From positions 1 through 64,000 of the forward strand of contig JAKITQ010000009.1 in assembly GCA_021647985.1 (NCBI GenBank): a stretch of DNA of 64,000 bases, in the 5' to 3' direction. Numbering within the stretch: the first letter of the stretch is position 1; each line of letters starts with the position of its first letter. The position numbers and the translations under genes were made by a program. The DNA comes from Flavobacteriaceae bacterium (GTDB taxonomy: Bacteria > Bacteroidota > Bacteroidia > Flavobacteriales > Flavobacteriaceae). The notes beneath the pieces are model-generated. The model ran no database searches. It worked only from the letters and a program-made list of their open reading frames with translations, and was not told the DNA's origin. Shown here in pieces: positions 44,170 to 52,781 of this stretch.

Positions 44170-45418
44170 TTATAATTGATTTTATATTCTCAATAGAATC
44201 ATCAATAAAAGGAATAGCATCAAAACGACCTTGAAGATATGCCTTTTCAACATCCATGGTATCTCTAAAATCTTTATAATCGTAAAGAGAATACAAATCC
44301 GTAGATGCATCTTCTTTTTTATTTACAAAATAAATTTGATCTTTTCGTAATTTATTTAAGTTGAGTAGATTAGTATTGTGTGTTGTATAAATTAATTGGG
44401 CCTGCCCACTTGCATTAAATATTTCGATTATATATTCTATGATATTAGTATGTAAACTATCTTCAATTTCATCAATCATTAAAATTTTATTATTTTTTAC
44501 AATATCAAGAATAGTAAGCATAATAAAAAGCATTTTTTTTGTACCAGAAGATTCTTCTGAATTGAAATCAAATGGTATTTTAGGTGAAGATTTATGGTAA
44601 GTAATAATTCTCAATTGGGGCTCTAATTTGTCTTCAACAGATACTTGACTTGTGGAAAAATTAGCTGTAAGATTTTTTACTTTTTGTAATTCCTTTTTTG
44701 TTTTAATATCAACAATATCACTATCAGCCATTTTAAGAGCTTGCAAAAGTTGATCTTTATTTTTGTTGAATAAATTCTCAACAGAATTTGCATTAAACCC
44801 TCTATAGCCAAGGATAAAAACAGTACTAAAGAAATTAAAAATTTCTTTACCTACAATCCTATCCATTTGACTTGCCCGAGAGATATATAAGGTTTTATTA
44901 GAAGTGTTTTCAGCTACATCCATTGGTCTTTTAATAACCGATCCAAAAGAATATTTATCTTTTTTAGTTTTACCTAAAGATTCGTCTCTCGAAAATATTT
45001 TTGCTTTTCTTCCTTTAGGAAAATAATATAAACTTTCAGTTAGTATCTCAGTTCGTGTTAGAGAAAATGCATATTCATACTCAATATCATTACTGACAAA
45101 TCGAATAAAATAATAACTAGGTTTCTTTTGAAAGCCTTTAAATTTAAAAGGTTGAAAATTAAATATTGCATTTTCATTGTGTTGATGTGAAGAAAAAACC
45201 ATTGAATTACAAAATCGAATAGCTTTAATAATATTGCTTTTTCCGGAGGCATTAGCTCCATACAAAGCAACCGTTTTTAACACTTTATTCTTTTCAAATT
45301 CAAAAACATTATTACTTAATGTTTTTACTTTTTGTGTTTTAATATTACCGGCTCTTAAATCTAAAGTTATTTCATCTTTAATTGAAAAAAAATTACTTAA
45401 ACGAATTTCTAATATCAT
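44162..45418 (-). CDS. rloA: RloA-type AAA15 ATPase
   Basis: The 418-residue protein is an ABC/SMC-like ATPase of the AAA15 family. It has Walker A LYGANASGKSNIIKAIRF, the SSGTKKMLF signature-like segment, Walker B KILMIDEIEDSLH and the His switch LIYTTHNTNLL. Such ATPases regulate a Toprim nuclease partner, here RloB, whose gene overlaps by 8 bases. The pair sits 165 bases past hsdR on the same strand, the arrangement that gave R-linked ORFs their name. It is likely a second, possibly suicidal, anti-phage layer. Confidence 0.87.
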   Translation of the reverse strand: MILEIRLSNFFSIKDEITLDLRAGNIKTQKVKTLSNNVFEFEKNKVLKTVALYGANASGKSNIIKAIRFCNSMVFSSHQHNENAIFNFQPFKFKGFQKKPSYYFIRFVSNDIEYEYAFSLTRTEILTESLYYFPKGRKAKIFSRDESLGKTKKDKYSFGSVIKRPMDVAENTSNKTLYISRASQMDRIVGKEIFNFFSTVFILGYRGFNANSVENLFNKNKDQLLQALKMADSDIVDIKTKKELQKVKNLTANFSTSQVSVEDKLEPQLRIITYHKSSPKIPFDFNSEESSGTKKMLFIMLTILDIVKNNKILMIDEIEDSLHTNIIEYIIEIFNASGQAQLIYTTHNTNLLNLNKLRKDQIYFVNKKEDASTDLYSLYDYKDFRDTMDVEKAYLQGRFDAIPFIDDSIENIKSIINE

Positions 45419-45583
45419 TTTAAAGGCTGTTTTTGTAAATATATTGCAAATATGGACATTAAAAATGATTTATCAAATTTTTATTAACAATTATATTTTA
45501 GCTTTTATCAATCAATTAAACCATAAATATTCATTTTTTCATTTTACTTTAGCTTTTTCTCTTAACATACTCCTTTAAATTAT

Positions 45584-48500
45584 TTAACCCACCTTAGCAT
45601 TCTCATTTATCTCATCAATAATACTAATTATTTTATATGCATCCGCATCATCAAAAACCCCTAATAAACCCTGATCATTTACATCTGTAAATGGTGGTTC
45701 AAATAACATGCTTTTATCTATGATACCATTTTTGGTTAAATAAGTGATGATGTTGTTGATAAACGTCATTTGATCTGCTCGAAGATTTCCGGTCAGCAAG
45801 AAATCTGCAAATGCTTTTTCTGCAGCTTCTGTATCTAATCCTAATATACTTCTCACAAATTCACCCAATGGATCTTCGCCATACTCGTTATTAAAATCTT
45901 CTTTTGAACCTCTTTCTTCTTCATCAAAAAGAATGTCTTCCAAAACTTTTAATTCTTCTTTTGTAATAGGCTGATTTGAAGATAATTTTGAAATGGTTAA
46001 CTGATGCTTGTTATCTCTGATAAAACGCTCTACACGTTTTTTATACATTTGATTATCTCCGGTTGCATAAGGCTCTCTTTCATCATTAATTATAGTTAGA
46101 TTTGAATCTTCTAAATTAGTATAAACAATCTTCCGGCTTGCAGTTTCCAGATATTTTACCAGTTCTCTGATCTCCTCTCTAATTTGATCTAATTTCTTTT
46201 GAGAGACCTCCTTATAAAATTCAATGTTTTTAAGATTTTCAATGGTTGGTTTTGCTCGTAACACTTCCGGGATCGTATATTTATTACTCAACTCACCGGC
46301 AATTACAATAAGTTTTTCCTGATAGTTAACTACAGATCTCATTTCTAGTAATTGTGCCAATTGCATTTTTAGCATCATTAAATCAAATCTTCTTGTCACT
46401 TCGTTTGTAGCTTCAGGCGTTGGTAATGTAGAGAGGTATTCTGTAATTTCATGTACATCATCTGCATTTAAATTGTTCCAACTTTCTCGTTCCATAAATT
46501 TTTCAACATAGCGCAAATTCATATCCACTTGAAAACGATTACGATCTAAGTTTTTAATTGCTCCATGAAGTTTACCTAATAACTCATTGGAAAGTTCAAT
46601 ATTCTCTTCTTCTCCTGTTTCTGCCAACAACCTGCTTAACTGTAACCTCGTTTCAAATATTTGTTGCGTTATCGGTTTTAACGAACTGGTTTCAATACCA
46701 GTTTTATTTATATCAAAAAATTCAAAATTCTGACATACATCAAAAATTAAGAAATGTTCTTTGTCTTTTCCAGGTCCGAAAACATTAGGACAAAGTCGTG
46801 TGCCTCTACCAATCATTTGCCAAAACTTAGAGTAAGACCTGATCAATTTAAAAAATACCAGGTTAAGGATTCTTGGAGCATCTATACCAGTGTCAAGCAT
46901 ATCAACCGATACAGCTATTTGTGGTAAGTTCTCTTTATGTTGGTCACAAAAAGCATCAATCAGGCTTTGGTTATGCGAAACTTTATTATGTATTGTAGCC
47001 ATAAAACCCGAAGGTTTATCAGGGTATCTCTCGGTAAAACATTCTACAATAAATTCCGCATGTTTTTGGTTGACCGCAAAAATGATTGTTCTTCCAATTT
47101 TATCTCCTTCTTCAATTTTTAATCCGTTAGCCATTAATGCATCCAGCACTTTATTTACGGTATCTTTATTAAACAACCATTTATTTAAAGCACTTGCACT
47201 AATTTCTTCAGGAAATAAACCAGTTTGTTCATCTTCAAAAGTATCTTCGTATTTTTCTTTCTCTTTATCTGAAAGGTCATTGTATTTAATTCCTTCACGA
47301 AGAAACTTCGTGGAAACATCAATATTCTTAAAATACTTCAAATAAGTTGGTACAGCATTTTCAATAGCATAATTAAAAGTTGGATCACCATTTGCACAAC
47401 CAAACAGGTCGAAGGTATTGTGGTCAATACTCTCTTTTGGCGTGGCTGTTAATCCTACGACAAGAGAGTCAAAATACTCAAAAATAGATTTGTATTTGTT
47501 GTAAATAGAACGATGTGCTTCATCTACAATTATCAGGTCAAAATGACCAACTCCGTAAAAACGTTCTTTAGAATTTCGAACATTATCTATTCGGTTCATC
47601 ATACTGGGGTAGGTACTAAAAACCAAACGCGTATTGTTATTTTCTTTTTCTTCGGTTAAATCAATTGCCGATAAATCTGGAAGTAAATCTCCAAAGTTTC
47701 TTTTTGCCTGACGTACCAAAGCGTTTCTGTCTGCTAAAAATAGTACTCTTTTTACCCAGTTGTATTTAAATAAAATATCTACTAAAGCAATGGCAGTTCT
47801 GGTTTTACCACTACCAGTAGCCATCACCAACAAAGCATTACGTTTATCTCCTTTTAAACCATTTTCACCATCTACAACAAACGACTCATTTACTCTTTGT
47901 ATGGCTTCCATTTGATAAGGACGACCTGCAATATCAGGGTCAACATTGGCTTTTCTTATATCTTTAAGGGTACTGCGTTGCTGGATAAGCCATTGTAATT
48001 CCTCTTTGGTATAAAAACCATAAATTCTGCGTGGAGTGCTGTAAAAACTGTCGTTCCAAATTTTAGTTTCATAACCGTTGGTATAAAAAATTACAGGGCG
48101 TTGTTTATACATTTGCTCAAGGCAATTGGCATATAAAAAAGCCTGGTGTTTACCAACTTCCACATCTTTTGTTGTTCTTTTTGCTTCAATCAATGCCAAA
48201 GGTAAACCGTTATCGTCCCACAGTACATAATCAACAAAACCATTTCCTTTAGGGTTATTAGGTGTTATTGGCATTCCTTTTACCGGAAATTCTATATCAC
48301 GGCCTTTTCTTAAAGACTCCCATCCGGCTTCTTTTAAATCAACATCGATAAGGTGTTTTCGGGTTTCTGCTTCAGTAAATTCAGTTGCTATCGGAACAAG
48401 GCGTTCTTGTTTTTGTTTTTGTAAGATAGTTTTATCCTCTGCTTCTTTTAACTTAAAGGCTTTAAGAGCTTCTTCACTTTGTTTTGCTTTTTCAAGAATT

Positions 48501-49024
48501 GCTTCTTTCTCTGCCAGAAGTTTATCAATTTGATTTTTAAGAGCAAGTTGTGCCTGTTCCTGTTCTTTTTGAATTTGTTTTAGCTGTTGCTGATGAGCTC
48601 CTTTTTTTGGAATGATACTTTCCTTAAATATACCGGGAAGTTCGGGTATGTTTTTACTGTAATTCTGTGCAAACCATTTTAAATAACCATACATATATTT
48701 GATGCTGATTAATGCATCATTCGTATTTATCTTTTTGCCATAATGTGATGCATTATTGCCTATTTTTCGAACAATATGTAAACCATTTTTTTGCGTAAAA
48801 GGAATAATGTTTTTTAAATCTTCCTGATTCATCAAGCTTACCAGGTCTGTATTATAAGGAAGCTCCAGATATTCAAGATCGTAAATTAAATAAATACTTT
48901 CTTCCAGTGCTAAACGACAATAACTGGCAGTAGAAACCGGTTCGGTATAAACACGTTCTTCTGCCTTCTTCATTTTTTTAAAGAGGGAAAGCCATTCCGT
49001 TTGTAAGAAGTTAAAATTGCTCAT
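45584..49024 (-). CDS. hsdR: Type I restriction enzyme, HsdR subunit
   Basis: HsdR is the DNA-translocating nuclease of type I systems. The 1146-residue protein has a DUF4145-like N-terminal helical domain (about 10-130, with RKIGNNASHYG), a coiled coil (about 140-210), and the PD-(D/E)XK nuclease at D265, E280 and K282 (ALIEAKRTT) with the QxxxY-like HQAFLY. A superfamily-2 motor follows: Walker A ATGSGKT (about 403-409), DEAH (501-504), GLTATPK, and the motif VI QMIGRGTRL. It is 151 bases after the GIY-YIG gene. It should pair with the hsdM and hsdS products upstream. Confidence 0.95.
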   Translation of the reverse strand: MSNFNFLQTEWLSLFKKMKKAEERVYTEPVSTASYCRLALEESIYLIYDLEYLELPYNTDLVSLMNQEDLKNIIPFTQKNGLHIVRKIGNNASHYGKKINTNDALISIKYMYGYLKWFAQNYSKNIPELPGIFKESIIPKKGAHQQQLKQIQKEQEQAQLALKNQIDKLLAEKEAILEKAKQSEEALKAFKLKEAEDKTILQKQKQERLVPIATEFTEAETRKHLIDVDLKEAGWESLRKGRDIEFPVKGMPITPNNPKGNGFVDYVLWDDNGLPLALIEAKRTTKDVEVGKHQAFLYANCLEQMYKQRPVIFYTNGYETKIWNDSFYSTPRRIYGFYTKEELQWLIQQRSTLKDIRKANVDPDIAGRPYQMEAIQRVNESFVVDGENGLKGDKRNALLVMATGSGKTRTAIALVDILFKYNWVKRVLFLADRNALVRQAKRNFGDLLPDLSAIDLTEEKENNNTRLVFSTYPSMMNRIDNVRNSKERFYGVGHFDLIIVDEAHRSIYNKYKSIFEYFDSLVVGLTATPKESIDHNTFDLFGCANGDPTFNYAIENAVPTYLKYFKNIDVSTKFLREGIKYNDLSDKEKEKYEDTFEDEQTGLFPEEISASALNKWLFNKDTVNKVLDALMANGLKIEEGDKIGRTIIFAVNQKHAEFIVECFTERYPDKPSGFMATIHNKVSHNQSLIDAFCDQHKENLPQIAVSVDMLDTGIDAPRILNLVFFKLIRSYSKFWQMIGRGTRLCPNVFGPGKDKEHFLIFDVCQNFEFFDINKTGIETSSLKPITQQIFETRLQLSRLLAETGEEENIELSNELLGKLHGAIKNLDRNRFQVDMNLRYVEKFMERESWNNLNADDVHEITEYLSTLPTPEATNEVTRRFDLMMLKMQLAQLLEMRSVVNYQEKLIVIAGELSNKYTIPEVLRAKPTIENLKNIEFYKEVSQKKLDQIREEIRELVKYLETASRKIVYTNLEDSNLTIINDEREPYATGDNQMYKKRVERFIRDNKHQLTISKLSSNQPITKEELKVLEDILFDEEERGSKEDFNNEYGEDPLGEFVRSILGLDTEAAEKAFADFLLTGNLRADQMTFINNIITYLTKNGIIDKSMLFEPPFTDVNDQGLLGVFDDADAYKIISIIDEINENAKVG

Positions 49025-49175
49025 GTTATCACTTACGAATATACTAATTACATATTACTAAGTATTGATAATAATCATGGTATAAAAAAAACTCTAATTT
49101 GGAATTGAAAATGAAATAACACAATTTTTATATTTTATATCATTGAATCTATTTATTCATATTCTCATGATATTA

Positions 49176-49988
49176 TTAATTGCCATTATAACCAAAATCT
49201 TTAGATCTAAATGCTTTCTTCCAAAAGATCTCTCGCTCGTTGATTTTTAAATCTGGAGTTTGAAAGTCTGCTATTTCAATAAGCGTAAATTGAAAATTTG
49301 ATTTATAATCTATTCCTTTATCGTATAGAACTGCTTTGAGTTCAGTATTATCACCATGTCCATTTTTAGAATATTGTTTCCATCTTTGCCAGATACCATC
49401 TTTACCATCTGCTTTTCCAACATACTTTTTACCATTTTTAGTATCGGTAATGAGATAGATTCCCTTGATACTAGATAGAGCTCCAAACCAAGTTGGTTCG
49501 TTTTGAGAGAAAATAAGATTTAAATCATGATAACTGATACAAACTTCATTATTTCCAGGATATTGACCAATTGTAAGTTTTTTGGGTAAAACTTCAGAGA
49601 TTAAGCACTGATCTTCAATTGTTCTACCTATCCGATATGAACTCCTAGAAGTTCTTTTATATTCAATGATTATTCTACCTATCAAATCATCCTGATCTTT
49701 TAGTAGTTCTGAGGTATACTTAAATTTATTTTCATCACGTGGCTCTATTCCTAAAACCTTAAAAACACCAACAAACAACCATCTGTTTTCACTTAGAGTA
49801 ATCAAACTAATTATATGTTCACATTGAAAATTACGCTTATTTTGAAGAGCTTGATATTTTTCAAAAGTACCATTATGGTATTCTAGTATAGGAGAGCTAT
49901 TTTCGGATGGCATAGCTAGATGGAACTTATAATCTGACCTATTGATTGATATATTTACAGCCTCTAAAAAATTTACTAGTGTGATCAT
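49176..49988 (-). CDS. GIY-YIG nuclease with unknown N-terminal domain
   Basis: The C-terminal ~100 of 270 residues form a GIY-YIG domain: GIY at 176-178, YVG at 189-191, R202 in QRWKQYS, E251 in NEREIFWKKAF and a final GYNGN. All the usual catalytic positions are present. The first 170 residues, with the opening NFLEAVNISINRSDYKFHLA and YKRTSRSSYRIGR, are unrecognised and may bind DNA, as in other GIY-YIG restriction enzymes. It is placed between the accessory nuclease gene and hsdR in one operon. Its target is unknown. Confidence 0.85.
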   Translation of the reverse strand: MITLVNFLEAVNISINRSDYKFHLAMPSENSSPILEYHNGTFEKYQALQNKRNFQCEHIISLITLSENRWLFVGVFKVLGIEPRDENKFKYTSELLKDQDDLIGRIIIEYKRTSRSSYRIGRTIEDQCLISEVLPKKLTIGQYPGNNEVCISYHDLNLIFSQNEPTWFGALSSIKGIYLITDTKNGKKYVGKADGKDGIWQRWKQYSKNGHGDNTELKAVLYDKGIDYKSNFQFTLIEIADFQTPDLKINEREIFWKKAFRSKDFGYNGN

Positions 49989-50008
49989 ATAAAATTATTT
50001 TAATGTTT

Positions 50009-50908
50009 TCAATACCTTTTCTTTAAATATGCTATCCATTCTTTATGTTCTTCGCTTGATAGAACATCGCTAGCAACCGAAATAAATTTCTCAAAAGTTA
50101 CCAGAACAAAGCTCTGTTTTTTATTATCTACTAAACAATCTAAATATTTATCACAGGCTTCTTTTTGATAGGTGTTTCCTTGAGGGTAGATATATACTGA
50201 ATGGAATTGATCCAACTCTTTTAATTCAACCAATTTAATACCCAGTAAATGATTACGCCAAAGTTGTTTTAGCTTTTTTTCTCTAAGCTTAGAGATACTT
50301 TCTACATTATAAAATTTACTGTCTCTTGTTATTCTGTTGTATTCAGAATCTTTATCTAACATTCTCTTTTTCTCCGTAATTCCATAGGGGTAAGATTTCT
50401 CTGTATATTTGACTTCTATACCTAAACCACATTTTTTATTTCCATCTAAATATTCTATATAAGCATCGAAAGAAGTGTTGTCATCTAATAATTTTGATTT
50501 GTGTAGATTGGATGTAAACTCAATCTTGATACGGGTTATTTTATCTACTTTAATATTATTATCCAATAATTTTTCTAAAAAACTGTTTAGAAATTCAGGA
50601 TTGTTATTTCTAAGTTTTTCTAAGGGATAAAAAAAGTTGAACGGAATATGTTCACTTCTTAGCATATTGGATAAGCCCAAACCTGTAAAATCTACTTTTT
50701 TGCCTTTGTCTTTGTTTGCCCATTCTTTCAGTGTCTGCCATTCGATTGGGTTGTTATAACAGTAAAAATTAGCTCCGTTTTTTGCATTATCAGGATGAAG
50801 AATATTTAGGTATGGCTTATTATCCTTACCGAAAGTGCCAGACTTTACTATACCTAAACTTTCTTTGAATTTCAGTTGTTTTGCTAATGCTTCTTTTTTC
50901 CAGGCCAT
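50009..50908 (-). CDS. PD-(D/E)XK restriction endonuclease-like protein
   Basis: The 299-residue protein shows a nuclease core: E86 (SEHIPFNFFYPL), D148 (TSFDAYIEY) and E165-K167 (GLGIEVKYTEK). This resembles the PGN_0703 group of putative restriction endonucleases in Bacteroidota (from memory). The rest has no recognised DNA-recognition domain. It lies 20 bases before the GIY-YIG gene and 47 after the two-helix membrane protein gene. Together with the GIY-YIG protein it adds two extra nucleases to the type I operon. Confidence 0.75.
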   Translation of the reverse strand: MAWKKEALAKQLKFKESLGIVKSGTFGKDNKPYLNILHPDNAKNGANFYCYNNPIEWQTLKEWANKDKGKKVDFTGLGLSNMLRSEHIPFNFFYPLEKLRNNNPEFLNSFLEKLLDNNIKVDKITRIKIEFTSNLHKSKLLDDNTSFDAYIEYLDGNKKCGLGIEVKYTEKSYPYGITEKKRMLDKDSEYNRITRDSKFYNVESISKLREKKLKQLWRNHLLGIKLVELKELDQFHSVYIYPQGNTYQKEACDKYLDCLVDNKKQSFVLVTFEKFISVASDVLSSEEHKEWIAYLKKRY

Positions 50909-50955
50909 CTTGATATATTATATTTACACAACACAATACTCTTAAAAATTAATTT

Positions 50956-51576
50956 TTATTTAATTCTATTTTCAAAGGATTTTAATTTTTTAATAAAATC
51001 TAAATAAGACTTACCGATTTGAAGTTTTGTATCTTTTAAATCCTCTAAATTATAATTTAAGAACTTAGCATTTCGTTTGAAAAAGCTATTTGTCTTTATT
51101 GATCTTAAACTATCTGATAATTCAATATCTTCCATTTCAATGATTAAAGGAGAAACTTCGTTATAAAATTCATTAACTCTTTTGTGTATTTCATGAAGAG
51201 AGTCATAGACAATATGATCGTCAATTTTAGTATCATAACTTAAACTATTAATACGCTCAAATAATCTTTCTTCGTTGAAATCCTTGTTGTTTAATCCAAA
51301 CCTCTCTATTCTACGATCAATAAAGTTTTTCATAGAAATAAATTGATTTTTTACTATCTCATTTCTTTTCTTTTTTAAGTAAAAAGCAGGGATGACAATT
51401 GATACAATAAAGACAAGGCCACCTGTAAAAATAGCAATGGAAATATCGTATAAAAACTCGGCTAATCTTTCTGATACAGGTATTAAAACAATATTTAAAA
51501 CTTTTACTAAAAGAGCATTGATAAAACTAATAAATGTGAGACCGTAAATAATTGTTTTTATTGATTTAATTTTCAT
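50956..51576 (-). CDS. Two-helix membrane protein of the defence operon
   Basis: The 206-residue protein has two N-terminal membrane helices (about 7-30 and 45-67), a basic KKKRNEIVKNQF cytoplasmic turn and a 135-residue helical, acidic cytoplasmic domain. I do not recognise a family. Small two-helix membrane proteins are frequent effectors in anti-phage operons, which suggests but does not show that role. Its start is 5 bases after the hsdS stop, so the two are tightly coupled. Confidence 0.7.
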   Translation of the reverse strand: MKIKSIKTIIYGLTFISFINALLVKVLNIVLIPVSERLAEFLYDISIAIFTGGLVFIVSIVIPAFYLKKKRNEIVKNQFISMKNFIDRRIERFGLNNKDFNEERLFERINSLSYDTKIDDHIVYDSLHEIHKRVNEFYNEVSPLIIEMEDIELSDSLRSIKTNSFFKRNAKFLNYNLEDLKDTKLQIGKSYLDFIKKLKSFENRIK

Positions 51577-51581
51577 ACTTG

Positions 51582-52781
51582 TTATCCTTTATTGTGCCCA
51601 TCAGCAGGCATGAATACCTTTTGTAACAAAGTATTAAACAAATCTTCACTTTTTGCCAATGCCTGTTCTGCCAGTACTTTTTGCTTTTCTATTTCAGTTA
51701 TTCGAGATGCAAATTTGTTTTGGAGAGCGATTGGAGGAATAATAATTTTATATTTTTGAAGAGTTTCTTTAGTAATAGCTTCCATAATTGCACCTCCAGC
51801 TGATCCTACACCTAAAAGTTTAATTTTACTATTTTCAGAAATCAAAAGATGACTAAGAAAAAGTGGTGCAATCATTTTTGAAATGGGCCTGAGAATTGAA
51901 ACATGCTGATTCACACGTGCAGGTAATACATCTTGAGGTACAACAGAACACCTACAAATAGACGCTCCAGTAATGTTAAATAGAACATCATATTCTTCTA
52001 CAATCACATTTTTCAACTTGTCTGCTTGTTCTTCTCCTATAAAAGCAAGGTTTTTATATTTAAACTTATTATCATAAATATTCATGCTTCTTATAAGAGA
52101 AATGCCTTCTCTACGATATGATTCTTTCCCTCCTCTTGGAGTAGCTCCACTTCCTATTTTAGATGTTACATTTTTTAATTCAACCTTCTCCCACCCCTTC
52201 GTATTCATAACCGGATCTCCAAACATATCTAAAAAAAGTGATTGTGTAAGGGCTTCGTATTTTTGAATTAATTCTTTATTGAGCTGTCGTATTTTATCTG
52301 CCTCGTCTAAAATGGCGGCGATACATTTTTGCTCGGGAAGTGGAGGGAGTGGGATTTTTATTTTTTTAATGAGACCTGCTGATATATTAGGTTGTGCTCC
52401 ACCAACTCCCTTTCTAACTATTTCATCTTTAATTGCTGTTAAGTAATAGTATAGGAACACCTCATTACATTCATCTGTTGGTAATAATGCAGCACATGCT
52501 TGATTTGTACATGCGTCAAAATCAAGTATTGAACAAGCCCCTATAGTTGCGCCATACATTGCCAATAAAACTGTTTTTTCAGGAAATATCTTTGCACTAG
52601 AATTATTTAATGCCTCTTTCGTAATATATTCAACTGGTTTATTTGCATATTTACCTTTTAACTCACCGGTTTTAACCCAAGGAATATTGCCATTTTCAAA
52701 GTATTCTGGTTTTCTCCTACTAGGAGTTCCTCCTGAGCTGATTTTAAATATATCTCCCAAATATTTATCATTCCGTTCCAT
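51582..52781 (-). CDS. hsdS: Type I restriction specificity subunit HsdS
   Basis: HsdS reads the bipartite target for HsdM and HsdR. The 399 residues are two target-recognition domains, each with a G(G/A)TPxR opening: KISSGGTPSRRKPEYFEN (about 13-30) and KIGSGATPRGGKESYRREG (about 208-226). Each is followed by a conserved helix, PLPPLPEQKCIAAILDEADK and PPIALQNKFASRITEIEKQK. It shares one base with hsdM (TAATG-type junction). The two halves are different enough to recognise different half-sites. No second hsdS or inverted repeats for switching are present. Confidence 0.94.
   Translation of the reverse strand: MERNDKYLGDIFKISSGGTPSRRKPEYFENGNIPWVKTGELKGKYANKPVEYITKEALNNSSAKIFPEKTVLLAMYGATIGACSILDFDACTNQACAALLPTDECNEVFLYYYLTAIKDEIVRKGVGGAQPNISAGLIKKIKIPLPPLPEQKCIAAILDEADKIRQLNKELIQKYEALTQSLFLDMFGDPVMNTKGWEKVELKNVTSKIGSGATPRGGKESYRREGISLIRSMNIYDNKFKYKNLAFIGEEQADKLKNVIVEEYDVLFNITGASICRCSVVPQDVLPARVNQHVSILRPISKMIAPLFLSHLLISENSKIKLLGVGSAGGAIMEAITKETLQKYKIIIPPIALQNKFASRITEIEKQKVLAEQALAKSEDLFNTLLQKVFMPADGHNKG

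Noticed and set aside
46890-47345. Long plus-strand frames opposite hsdR
   Set aside because: They are antisense shadows of a strongly supported helicase gene and have no family features.
51582-52781. Phase-variable (invertible) hsdS
   Set aside because: No second hsdS or inverted repeats within the specificity region were found; the gene is single and intact.
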